Source: Coniochaeta sp. PMI_546 (taxonomy: Eukaryota > Ascomycota > Sordariomycetes > Coniochaetales > Coniochaetaceae). Taken from it: a stretch of 64,000 bases of DNA. The translations under genes and the position numbers were made by a program. The notes beneath the pieces are model-generated. The model was given only the letters and a program-made list of their open reading frames with translations, ran no database searches and was not told the origin of the DNA. The stretch lies in NCBI GenBank assembly GCA_021432605.1, contig MU271144.1, positions 1,856,606 to 1,920,605 on the forward strand. The letters run 5' to 3'. Shown piece by piece: positions 1 to 10,400 of the stretch (position 1 is its first letter; each line of letters opens with the position of its first letter).

Positions 1-27
1 GCAAAAGCCCTTTATTAAACCAGCACT

Positions 28-67
28 NNNNNNNNNNNNNNNNNNNNNNNNNNNNNNNNNNNNNNNN
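28..67. other. assembly gap (run of 40 N)
   Basis: Forty consecutive N bases. The gap touches the last codon of the neighbouring minus-strand gene, whose final visible codon reads TA followed by N, so its stop cannot be read directly. The 27 bases left of the gap are too short to assign. Confidence 0.99.
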
Positions 68-3000
68 TAATGCGTAACAATCCTCACAGCCTGCAACATA
101 ACCCCAAACATCAGCCCCCTCGCCACCTTCTCCTCCTGCAGGCAGTCGAACACACGCCCCAGCGCCTCGCCGGTGGCATTCTGCCCCATCACTCCGGTGA
201 GCGCAGCCGGCACGCCGCTCTCAATCAGCAGCTTCCTGGCCTTGACCCTCAGCTTCTCCTTCTCCTCAGCCGTCATCTCCTTCGGCCAGGCGGCCCGCTC
301 CTCCTCCGTCGGCAGGGTATTTTCCCTCAGCTTGCGTAGGTGGGAAGCGATACCGGCGTCCGAGGCGTTGGCTTCGATCACCGAGCTCTGGAGCATCGAC
401 TGGATGTACGTAAGGGAGGGGTTGCCCGGTCGGAGGAGGAAGGATTTGGCTGCTGCCAGGAGTGTGCGTCGGATATTCCAGGCGGAGGAGAGGGTATACA
501 GTTCGTTGATAATGGCGAACAAGAGCTCCACTGCCACACGGGTCTCCTGCTCTGACAGTGGTGGGTACTGTCTACCTGGCTTCTTGGACGGTGCGGCACC
601 GTTGGGCTTCCGAGGAGGTAACGTCGGTAGCGTCTCGGACCGAGAGTGACCCTTCGGCGAAGCTGCCCGGTGGAAACTGTCGTGTGTCCGACTTTGCGGG
701 CTGACCGGCGACTGATAGTCGTCCGGCATAGCGTCCGGAGGCGGCGGGAGTTTGATGCCGTCGAGACTGGTCGCTGAAGGCGACCGCAGGGGCGCCAAGC
801 TCGAAGCTCGGCTATGCTCTCGGCTACTCTTCCCGCTGAGAGCTGGTCGCTCCCAGCGATCGCTACGCGACGGTCGGAGACTCTCCGGCTCCGGCTCGCT
901 CTGGGACTGGTAGCTCGGCCTTCGCTCCATCGGCGCCATCTTGCCCGGCTGAGTCGCGATAATGGACGATCTCTGGCTGTCCATACTGTCACGCTTCCGC
1001 GCACCAGACGCACTACTATCCATCCGTGGCGGCGTGGACATGGACAGTCTACTTGCAGCCGTGACATCTTGCAGCGACGAGCTTGTCGACTTCCTCTGTC
1101 CTAGACCAATGTTGCCAAGGACACCAGTGACACCGCCAACCACTGCTCTCGAGCCCTCGAGCGGAGCGCTGGTAAGCACATCAAATACGTTTTTGCCGAG
1201 CTTCTCGAAAGCCTGTAAGCCCATTTTGGGACCGCCGGGAGACATACGATCGTCTCGTTCGAGGAACTTCTTCATCCCTTCGCTCTCCGCCAAGGCCTGG
1301 TGCCAGAGCGCATCGCGAAGGTACCGCTCCAGCTCTCCGCGTAGCGAGCTTCGCGTGTGCACTCTCCAGCTTGGCAAATCCTTATGTTGCTCGGTGAAAG
1401 ACGTGGCACCAGAGATGCTCGCGATCCGACGGAGGACTTCGTGTAGTGGCTCGAAGTCACTGTACTTCCTGACGATCATCCAGCCCGGATATTGTGTTGT
1501 CGCAGGCTCGATCTGGATGAGGTAGTCCCATGCCGGCTTAGTTCTTATCCTGCTATCACCTGCTTCATCCAGCACGGTGATAGTTGCGTTGTGTAGAGTG
1601 AGCGGTGCTGGCCTCTTGAGGCCGTTTCCCTCAGATTCCTCCTCTTCATCGTGGCCCGGAGGAACGATCTGATCGAAGCTCGTAAATCGCGACCCCGTCG
1701 TATTTTGAGGAGACGAGTGTTGGCTGTTGAAGTCACTCGTGGAGTTGGGGGTAAGTGGAGTGTATAGCGAATCTCTGCTGGATGCTCCGTCGATCGACAA
1801 TTCTTGCGGTGACGGTCTGCCGGAGCGCTCTGACGCTCGTGGGTCTACTTCACTCGAAGGTCTTCCGGCTCGTGTCTGACTCGTGTCTAGGCCGTTTGCA
1901 CTTTTGCTGAAGGCATCCTTCAGTTGCGGCGAGACGGCCGATTGTTCGGAAGGCACCTGCTTCGAGGCGGGGTTCTCTAGCCTGTCGCTGGATGTCGACT
2001 GGCGTGCTATTCTCCGAGCTTCTTCCTCTGCGATCATCTGGTTCATTCGCTTCATCTCTTCCATGGCCAACTCCATCTCCTCATCAGCTTTGCTGAGTTT
2101 CTTCTTGTGTGCCGTAGCCTCCTTCCGTCGGGCCTTTTCAATCTCAAACGAGTTTTTGTTTCCCTTAGAGAGCCCAATGTTACCCACGTTACCGTCGATG
2201 TCCACGAAAGCGGTGTCTAAACTTGGCCCTGTCTGCATGCCAACGTCGATAGCTTGGTTGAAGTCAGGTTCACCGGCTTCCAGCAAGTAGACTATCCAGC
2301 CATTGATCCATTCGGGCTTAGAGCATGTTTGGAGCGTCATCTCTAGTATGACGCCGGCGAGTATCTCCCTCAGAAAGACTCTTGCCGGGTCGCAGTCGTA
2401 AGTCTGGCGCTCCAGGAAGTTGAGCAAATCCTCGGCTACCATCCTGAACTTGCCAGCCTGCTGCCGCTGACTAAGTAGATTCGCAAGATTTGACTCGGGG
2501 TTTGATGCGAGATAGTTATAGACTGCATCGACAGGTGCCACCTTGGAGTCAGCAGAAAGTTCCGAGAAAGCAGCCGAGAGTTCGGAGAAGAAGACAATAA
2601 CAATAGACGATGTGTTCGTCAAGAAGTTCAAGAAGGCATCTGCCGGTCGCTTCCTACTGAGATGGCCCGAGACGGATACCAGGAAAGACGTGAGGACTTT
2701 CTGGCAGGCCAGAGGAAAGAACTTGTCCGATGGTACGATCGGACTGTACCACCACTTCACGTAATCCCTGATGACGGCATTCACCAGCTCTTCCAGTGCG
2801 GCACGGGTCTCCGGTTGGAAGTCGTCGAAGCCTCGTGCCAAGGCACTCTCTTGCTCTTCCACATCTGTATCTTCCAACCTTGCGCTCTTCAGGTCTCTCG
2901 TCTCTGCCAATAACCTCTCCAGAAGGTCGACGCCTCTCTCGCCTCGTACTGCTCGCGCCACCTCTGGATTTCGGCCTTCCCATTGTATGAATGCGAGTAT

Positions 3001-3303
3001 TCCTCCAAATGCTCCAATTAGGAGTAGACCGATCTTTCCTAGTAGCAAGTATGTGATGGCGGCAAGTCCGACACCGACCCCGCCAAGGGTTCCAGGCGTC
3101 GCTGTCGCAAGGAAGTGGAAGATCTTGGTCTGGATATCCCCGGCATCTTCCTGTGTTGGAGCTCGCGCATCGCTCAGATCTTGAATCTTGTCCACCGCCC
3201 TCTCCGTCAAAGACTGCGCGTCTGGTGTCGTCTCGTGGCTAGGAATGTCTTGCTTGTTATCGGGTGTGGCGCCCGGGGCTTCCGCATGCTCCGGGACGTC
3301 CAT
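68..3303 (-). CDS. PXA-PX-Nexin_C domain membrane protein (sorting nexin, Mdm1/SNX13-like without RGS)
   Basis: One uninterrupted frame of about 1078 codons, starting at the ATG at 3303 (MDVPEHAEAPGA) and running to the gap, where the last codon is TAN and probably TAA or TAG. Near residues 57-98 two hydrophobic segments (ATPGTLGGVGVGLAAITYLL, then GLLLIGAFGGILAFI) suggest a membrane hairpin. The PXA region follows (about 100-320, with LVNAVIRDYVKWWY). A charged coiled stretch comes next (KADEEMELAMEEMKRMNQMI). A PX domain sits around 575-685 (GWMIVRKYSDFEPLHEVLRR). After a long Ser/Pro-rich linker comes a C-terminal Nexin_C-like domain from about 915. Proteins of this build tether the ER to other membranes and bind phosphoinositides; membrane-contact or trafficking work is inferred. 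I see no RGS domain, which yeast Mdm1 relatives in animals carry. It diverges from SUB1 across 659 bp. Confidence 0.85.
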
Positions 3304-3962
3304 CGGGCTATGACAGTGGTAAAGGGGGCTTGCAGCTCGTGGTTTTTCGCATGTCTCGGGACGCAACAAATGGAAAGAAAAGCAGACTGGTTTTGGAGGA
3401 AGCCGGGACTTGGATAAGGTTTATTGACGTATCTTCAGTTTGGTAACCAATTTCCGGGTCGGAAAGAATCTAACACATGGCTGTTTCCTTTTGTTTCAAC
3501 ATGGCCCCGGATCTTCAACAGACGGACTTTACACTCTCAGTCTCAGGGGGCTTATTACCTTATTAGACGACAGGCTTGGAAACGCGGGCAGGGCTGACGC
3601 TCGGACCTTCCGCCTTGGCAGGTGAGACCCCCGTAAGTGACGTGCTTAAGGTGTATTCTAGGTTGTTGGAGCTGCTCATGGTGGGGCAAGAATCAATCTA
3701 AGTTCACATTGGAATCGCGTCAGACCGCGTCAAGCTCCGAGAAGGTTCAAGGAAGTCGCAAACGAAACATCATCGAAGCTCGTGGCAGGAGCTCAACAAA
3801 CCCACGAATCCTTCCTCTGCACTTGCCATACCATTCTCCTGCCGAATCCACGATATTGAACAGATCATTCTTTCGCGGGAATTGAACCCCCATCTTCAAA
3901 GCATCACTTTAATTGTAATTGGCATCATTCATATCTGTCCAGACCCCGAAATCGCATCAACA
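3304..3962. promoter_or_regulatory. divergent intergenic region between the PX gene and SUB1
   Basis: 659 bp between two start codons facing away from each other, so it should hold both promoters. It carries no convincing long frame. I cannot point to a clear TATA box for either gene. Confidence 0.5.
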
Positions 3963-4554
3963 ATGCCCAAGTTCTCGAAGAAGAGGGCTCACACCCCCGA
4001 GGATGATGACTCAGCCGAAGAGCAAACCCTCAAGCCGTCGAAGAAGGTCAAGGGCGACAAGAGCGGAAAGACAACCGACGCAGAGGGCCCCTTCTGGGAG
4101 GTATGCCGTACTGACATTCCACTGCGAGGATACTCTTAGTCGGGAGCCAATGCTAATGCGCACTCTGCTCAGCTGTCATCCAAACGACGCGTCAATGTCA
4201 CAAAGTTCAACAAGGCTCTTCTCATCAACATTCGCGAGTACTACGAGGCCGGCGGTGAGCTGAAGCCTGGTAAGAAGGTACGTTGTTGATAAGGTAGTTA
4301 TGCTGGCGTCGGCTGTCACATTACTAAACCTCAATACACAGGGAATATCGCTTTCGGTCGATCAATACAAGGAGTTCCTCAAGGCCATACCCGCCATCAA
4401 CGAGCAGCTACGGAAGGAGGGCCAGGATGTCGATGACGTCGGCGGGTCCGACTCAGCTGAAAAGCAGGACATACCAAGGGAGAAGAAGAAGGCCACGAAG
4501 GAGTCGTCGCGTAAGGCCAACATTGAGGCTACGAGTGATGAGGAGTCCGACTAG
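3963..4554 (+). CDS. SUB1: RNA polymerase II transcriptional coactivator Sub1/PC4
   Basis: Three exons: 3963-4100, 4173-4277 and 4342-4554, giving 151 aa. The introns (72 and 64 nt) begin with GTATGC and GTACGT; the first has CTAAT before its CAG acceptor. The N-terminal 45 residues are acidic and lysine-rich (PKFSKKRAHTPEDDDSAEE). The PC4 single-strand DNA-binding fold follows: FWELSSKRRVNVTKFNKA, then INIREYYEAGGELKPGKKGI and SLSVDQYKEFLKAIPAIN. The tail is acidic and Ser/Lys-rich. In yeast, Sub1 binds promoter DNA, interacts with TFIIB and acts in initiation and 3'-end processing in the nucleus. The PC4 motif order is fully kept and the length is in the family's usual fungal range. Confidence 0.93.
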
Positions 4555-6083
4555 GGGAGGGAGTTCAACTGCATTGCTTGTAAGGCGTTGAGGGGATCGT
4601 GTCGGAGACACACTTTCCCGGTTGTCCCCCTTGTGGACTGGTTATGAGTTACGAATTGTTTTCATGGATACTGCTTTAATGGTATGAGTGTACACTAATA
4701 TCGATATTCGGCAAACGGCGCTCCTTGCTTTAATACAGGTGCGCGGCTAGGACATAGCTGGTCGGGCCACTTTGCTTCCAAGAAGCATATGTTTACTCTA
4801 CGAATGTTCGCTAGCTGTACCTGCCCGTTCTCAGTCATGGTGTCCAATGCGTACCTTCCTACCTTAGGTGAGGTATTTAATGCTAAGAAAGTTGCGCGAG
4901 ACTTCCTGATGGCATGCTTTTGTTCACCTCGGCGCCAACTCCCTCTACGGATCTCCAAGCTTTACTACGTAGTATCTTGCCTCCTCATCTCCCTCTGCCT
5001 ACTTGTTCACTCGAGTCGCGCAGTTTGCGGTTGCCCAAAGATGCATCAGCCTGAAGTCGAAACGGGCGTTCCTCTCCGAGAACGTTCATGCTGGGGAATA
5101 GCACGAGAGCGAGAGTCTCTCACGCAGGTTAAGCTCACCTATCCAGTGATGGAATGCTATGCTGCGCACCTCAAGGTATCATAGTCGAGAATGGCAGGGC
5201 GTTGCGAATTCCGCTGCCGTGCTCACCCTCCGACTATCTCATGGAGTTCAAAGACAGGCTGACGCAGAACTGTGCCTCGTGATGCTGAAAGCGGTTCTGA
5301 TGGCCTGTCCCGTTGACGTCAACACAAGCTACCCGCGCCCCTTCTCGTCCTGCCCAACGGTCTTCCCAGAATGGCAGCACGTTTCCGAAGCCCTCACCTT
5401 CTCCCGAGGAGTTGTAATAGGCGACGAACTAGACGATCTTTAAGGCATTGTTATTAGTCGCCAGTCATCCAATTCAGGTTGTCGGGGAGGCATCAGATAC
5501 CGCACAGGGGAAAGTTGAGGTATAACAAAGCACCGGAATTGCGATGAGGGTCAGTAATGTGCCGACGCAAGTTGACACGGAATAATACCTTGTTGGATTA
5601 CTTCGTCGTCTTGACCCTGGTTTACTATAAACGGCGTAAGCCGCATTTGAACAATATATACATATGAATAATTGGAGGCTAGACATGTCCTGTGTCGTTA
5701 TCACAGGAATTATCGCGATAATTCAACTAACAACCACATGTCCGGCAAGCTCTGAGTCATTCTGCGACGGCGCTGCGCCGCTGGCCGGGTTTGGGTAGCA
5801 CCACCCATCCTACACTTATCCGAAGGCGGAAGGTCGTGAAGCAAAATTGAGATTGTGCCGGTTGTATAGCAATAGGCTTGGCCCGAGATATATGGACTTC
5901 TATAAGTAGTATGGCAATGCCGCGTCTTTCGAGTCCAAGATCACGATCTCACGGATGAGTTACCATCTTGGCAAACACGCATACCACCCCCTACCCCTAC
6001 TTATCATAGTAGTCAAATTACCTCCATTGCTCTTAACGGCCTATCAAAGGAGGAATCTCAAGGCCACGATCGTGATAAAGAAA
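4555..6083. other. intergenic region with a TATA-like box for the acetyltransferase gene
   Basis: About 1.5 kb without a supportable gene; short frames here lack family motifs. A TATAAG box at 5901-5906 lies 178-183 bp before the ATG at 6084. A cluster of AGGTA-type repeats (taccttcctaccttaggtg) lies at 4852-4870. Confidence 0.45.
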
Positions 6084-6755
6084 ATGGGCGTGACACACCC
6101 TGACGACCTGAGGTTCGCCTTCCGGTCAGAGCGGCTCGTCTTCCGCGCACTCGAGGACAACGAGGCGGACAAGAAGTTCATCTTCGACATCAACAACGAC
6201 CCAATCGCGACGGCCATGGGCAGCATGGTCGTGCTCAAGCCAGTGGACATGGGCAAGTTTGAGAAATTCATGGAGTACGCCAAGAGCTGCCACCTAATGG
6301 CCGTCGCCTGCCTCCCGCCGCTGGTCAAGGACGACGACGGCAAGGACACGGAGGCCAGACTGGCGCCGCGGGATGTCACGACGGACCAGCTAAAAGACAC
6401 GACGCCGATAGGCTTCGTGACCATCACGAGGCGTGGCAGCCCGGAAAACGCAGCCCCGCATCGGTGCGGTGGCTTGGGCATCACCCTCATGGAGCGGTTT
6501 ACGGGACAGGGTTACGGAGGGGAGATGATCAACTGGATCCTGGACTGGGCGTTTCGGCGGCTGAATCTGCATCGTGTCGAACTCGGTACGTGGGGGAACA
6601 ACGCCAATGCCATCAAGCTGTACCGGAGTCTGGGGTTTGTCGAGGAGGGGAGAGACCGGGAGGCGCTACTGTTTGAGCGCAAGTGGGTGGACATTCTCAG
6701 GTTCAGCATGTTGGAGGGCGAGTGGGAGAAGTTGAGGGGGATTACGAGTGAATGA
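6084..6755 (+). CDS. GNAT family N-acetyltransferase (RimJ/RimL-like)
   Basis: Single exon, 223 aa from ATG 6084. The frame is open to 5955, but the extra 43 residues (hydrophobic, no GNAT features) look like leader sequence, and the start at MGVTHPDDLRFAF puts the usual SERLVFRALEDNEADKKFIF opening near the N terminus. Such enzymes transfer an acetyl group from acetyl-CoA to an amine on a protein, peptide or small molecule. Motif A is visible as GITLMERFTGQGYGGEMI (Q/R-x-x-G-x-G acetyl-CoA loop), followed by LDWAFRRLNLHRVELGTWGN and NANAIKLYRSLGFVEEGRD, the classic C-terminal GNAT helix and strand. A variable insert sits at about residues 77-105. The substrate cannot be told. It lies 656 bp before the oxoprolinase on the same strand, with no sign of co-regulation. 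Confidence 0.88.
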   Translation: MGVTHPDDLRFAFRSERLVFRALEDNEADKKFIFDINNDPIATAMGSMVVLKPVDMGKFEKFMEYAKSCHLMAVACLPPLVKDDDGKDTEARLAPRDVTTDQLKDTTPIGFVTITRRGSPENAAPHRCGGLGITLMERFTGQGYGGEMINWILDWAFRRLNLHRVELGTWGNNANAIKLYRSLGFVEEGRDREALLFERKWVDILRFSMLEGEWEKLRGITSE

Positions 6756-7411
6756 ATGGTCACGGAGGAGATAATGATAACGAACGATGAAAGATTACGA
6801 TCCATCTGCCGTGGACGGAGTGACAGTATCTATCCAGCTACTCTTCGTCGGGGATGATGGCCGGGTGAACTTAGCGAGAGAAAGATAAACGATTGAGCCT
6901 CGTCAGCAGCCATCCGAAGCTCGGAGCACGAGATCCTGGAGATTCAGCCCTAGACAGCTCTGAAAGGCGTTCCAAGTGGCGCTAATCTATGGCGCTAACC
7001 GTCGGCATACATGCCCGACGTCAGTGAGGGGTGTGGGGTAGTGATCGTCTCCTCCCCCTATCAGGACTGAGATACGATGCGCAACTAGCCGTGAACAGCT
7101 TTACTATGGTACATACGCCCCGTCTAGGTAAGTGACGTGACGACAAGTTATACATATAGCACGCAGTGTAGCCGGGAGGCAATTCGCCATATGTCCCTTA
7201 GGTATTCGACGGCCCAAGTGAATATCAAAGCGAATTGGTGACAATCACGGATGACACACCATCCATGATTCCCGTGTATTTCCAATCCTAAAACCCTCAC
7301 TCTGAACCGTTGTCCCCTTGGCCTGACCCTCTCTCCTCATCCTTCTCCTCCTTCTTTTCCTTTTCTCTCTCAAACAAGTACTCAAAAGTAGTACACACAC
7401 AAACCACAACG
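6756..7411. promoter_or_regulatory. intergenic region and leader of the oxoprolinase gene
   Basis: No gene seen. Bases 7314-7372 are strongly pyrimidine-rich (repeated TCTCC and TTCTTTTCC), typical of filamentous fungal core promoters and 5' leaders. The CACAACG context directly precedes the ATG at 7412. Confidence 0.5.
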
Positions 7412-10400
7412 ATGGCATCCATACAAAAACCAGACAAGGGCATCCGCATCGCCATAGACCGCGGCGGCACCTTCACCGACTGCGTCGGCAACTACAACGG
7501 CGAGGACGTCATCATCAAGCTCCTGTCGGAAGACCCGGCCAACTACAGCGACGCGCCCCTCGAGGGCATCCGGCGCATCATGTCGCACTTCCTCAAGACC
7601 GACATCCCGCGCGGCCAGCCCCTGGACACGGGCAGGATCGACTCCATTCGCATGGGCACCACGGTCGCCACCAACGCCCTGCTGGAGCGCAAGGGCGAGA
7701 GGATCGCCATGGTCGTCACGAGGGGGTTCGGGGACTGCCTCGTCATCGGCAACCAGTCGCGGCCCAAGATCTTCGACCTGGCCATCCACAAGCCCGACGT
7801 GCTGTACTCCGCCGTCGTCGAGATCGACGAGCGGGTCACCCTGGAGGACTACGCGGAGGACCCTAGCCGGACGCAGAGCAGGGCCGACGCCAGGGCCGGG
7901 ACGGAAGAGGCCAAGACGCACGATCTGGTGATGGGTCTGTCGGGCGAGGCGGTGCGGATCTTGCAGAGGCCGGAGGAGGAGAGGATCAGAGCCCAGCTGA
8001 GGGAGGTGTATGGCAGCGGCATCAGGAGTATAGCCGTGTGCCTGATGCACGGGTATACCTTCCCGGACCACGAGGCGCTGGTGGGCAAGGTGGCGAGGGA
8101 GATTGGGTTTCAGCATGTTTCGCTCAGTCACGAGCTGATGCCCATGATTAAGCTGGTGTCGAGGGCTACGTCCGTGTGTGCGGATGCGTACCTGACGCCG
8201 GCGATCAAGAAGTATATCTCTGGGTTTCAGGCTGGGTTTGAGGGTGGGCTTGGGACAAGGAGTGTGAAGCAGGAGAGCGGCAATAGGGGGGCCAGGTGCG
8301 AGTTTATGCAGAGCGATGGCGGGTTGGTGGATGTGGAGAAGTTTACTGGACTCAAGGCTATTCTCTCAGGGCCGGCTGGCGGAGTGGTCGGGTATGCTAT
8401 GACATCTTACGATGAGAACACGAGGATTGGCGTGATTGGATTCGACATGGGCGGCACGAGTACCGATGTCTCGCGCTATGGCGAGGGTCGGTACGAGCAT
8501 ACCTTTGAGACCACGACGGCTGGTGTAACGATACAGTCGCCGCAGTTGGATATCAACACAGTCGCTGCCGGTGGAGGGTCGAGGCTGTTCTTCCGAAACG
8601 GCCTGTTTGTTGTCGGTCCTGAATCTGCTGGTGCACATCCCGGTCCTGCGTGCTACCGAAAGGGAGGCCCGGCGACGGTTACGGATGCAAACCTTTTCCT
8701 TGGCCGGCTACTCCCTGAGTTCTTCCCCAAGATCTTCGGCCCGAATGAGAATGAGGGTCTGGATTTTGAGGCCAGCAAGAAGGTCCTCCAGGAGCTGGCC
8801 GATCAGATCAAGACAGAGACGGGCAAGGATATGGGCATCGATGAGGTGGCATATGGGTTCTTGACCGTTGCGAACGAGACTATGACCCGCCCTATCCGCA
8901 GTATAACGGAAGCCAAGGGACACGACTCGTCGAAACACCGACTGGCGACCTTTGGCGGTGCTGGAGGCCAGCATGCCGTTGCCATTGCGGAGTCGCTGGG
9001 TATCAAGCAGATTCTGGTGCACCGGTACTCCTCTGTTCTGTCCGCTTACGGCATGGCGCTGGCCGATGTCGTGGATGAACGGCAAGAACCCGATTCGTCC
9101 GTGTGGGCGGACGAGGGCGAAGTCGTTGAGGAGCTGAAGAGCAAGATGGAGAAGCTCAAGGAGAAGTCGCGGCAAGCTCTGAAGGACCAGGGTTTCGAGG
9201 ATAACGATATCGTTTTTGAGGAGTACCTGAACATGAGGTACAGGGGAACAGAATCCGCGCTGATGATCATCAAGCCGTCGGAGGAAGACGCGAAGGAATT
9301 CGGTGGAAACCAATGGGCGTTCGGAAAGGCGTTCGTCAAGCACCACAGGTACGAGTTCGGCTTCACTCTGGATGATAGAGATATCATTGTCGATGATGTC
9401 CGCGTCCGTGGAATCGGGAAGAGCTTCCGGTACGAGGAGAAGACGGTCGACGAGCAGCTCAAGACAGTGAAGCGGCAAGAGGTCTCAGCCCAAAAGAAGC
9501 ACTCAGAAGCGAAGGTTTACTTCGAAGGAGGCCGGCTCGACACCCCGATATATATGCTCGGCGACCTCGGCGTCGGCACCACGATCAAAGGGCCCGCTAT
9601 GTTGGCTGACGACACGCAGACCATCGTTGTCACACCGAAGTCTACGGCGTTAGTTCTCGAGACGCATGTCGTGATCGACAGCCAAAAGACAGACAGCAAG
9701 GATGACTCGGCGGGCAAGGATGGCGAGAGGGAGATTGATCCTATCATGCTCAGTGTCTTTGGTCATCGCTTTATGGCCATCGCGGAACAGATGGGACGGG
9801 CTCTTCAGAAGACCAGTGTCAGCACAAATGTCAAGGAGCGCCTTGATTTCTCGTGCGCCATCTTCGATGAGAATGGCGGCCTTGTTGCAAACGCACCGCA
9901 TCTTCCGGTTCATCTAGGTAGGTCAAACCATCAACTCAAGCTTGTAGCTGCTAACATCGTTGTAGGCTCGATGTCAACGTGCGTAAGGCGGCAGGCAGAA
10001 ATCTGGAAAGGCAAGCTTAAGAAAGGCGACGTCATCATCTCCAACCATCCCTCGTACGGCGGCACCCATCTGCCAGACATCACGCTGGTGATGCCCGCCT
10101 TCGACGAGGCCGGAGAGAGGATTCTCTTCTACGCAGCATCGAGGGCCCATCATGCGGACATTGGAGGCATTACCGCCGGTAGCATGCCGCCTCATTCTCG
10201 CGAGCTCTTCCAGGAAGGAGCGGCTATCAAGAGCGAGAAGCTTGTCAGCGAGGGCAAGTTTGACGAAGACAGAGTGGTCGAGCTACTGTACAAGGAGCCC
10301 GCCCAGTACCCAGGCTGCAGCGGGACACGATGCCTCGCGGATAACATCAATGATCTCCGAGCACAGGTGTCCGCGAACCAGAAGGGCATATCGCTGATCG

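Noticed and set aside
378-1067. 229-codon minus-strand frame within the PX gene
   Set aside because: Out of register with the continuous PX/Nexin_C frame, Arg-rich and without motifs.
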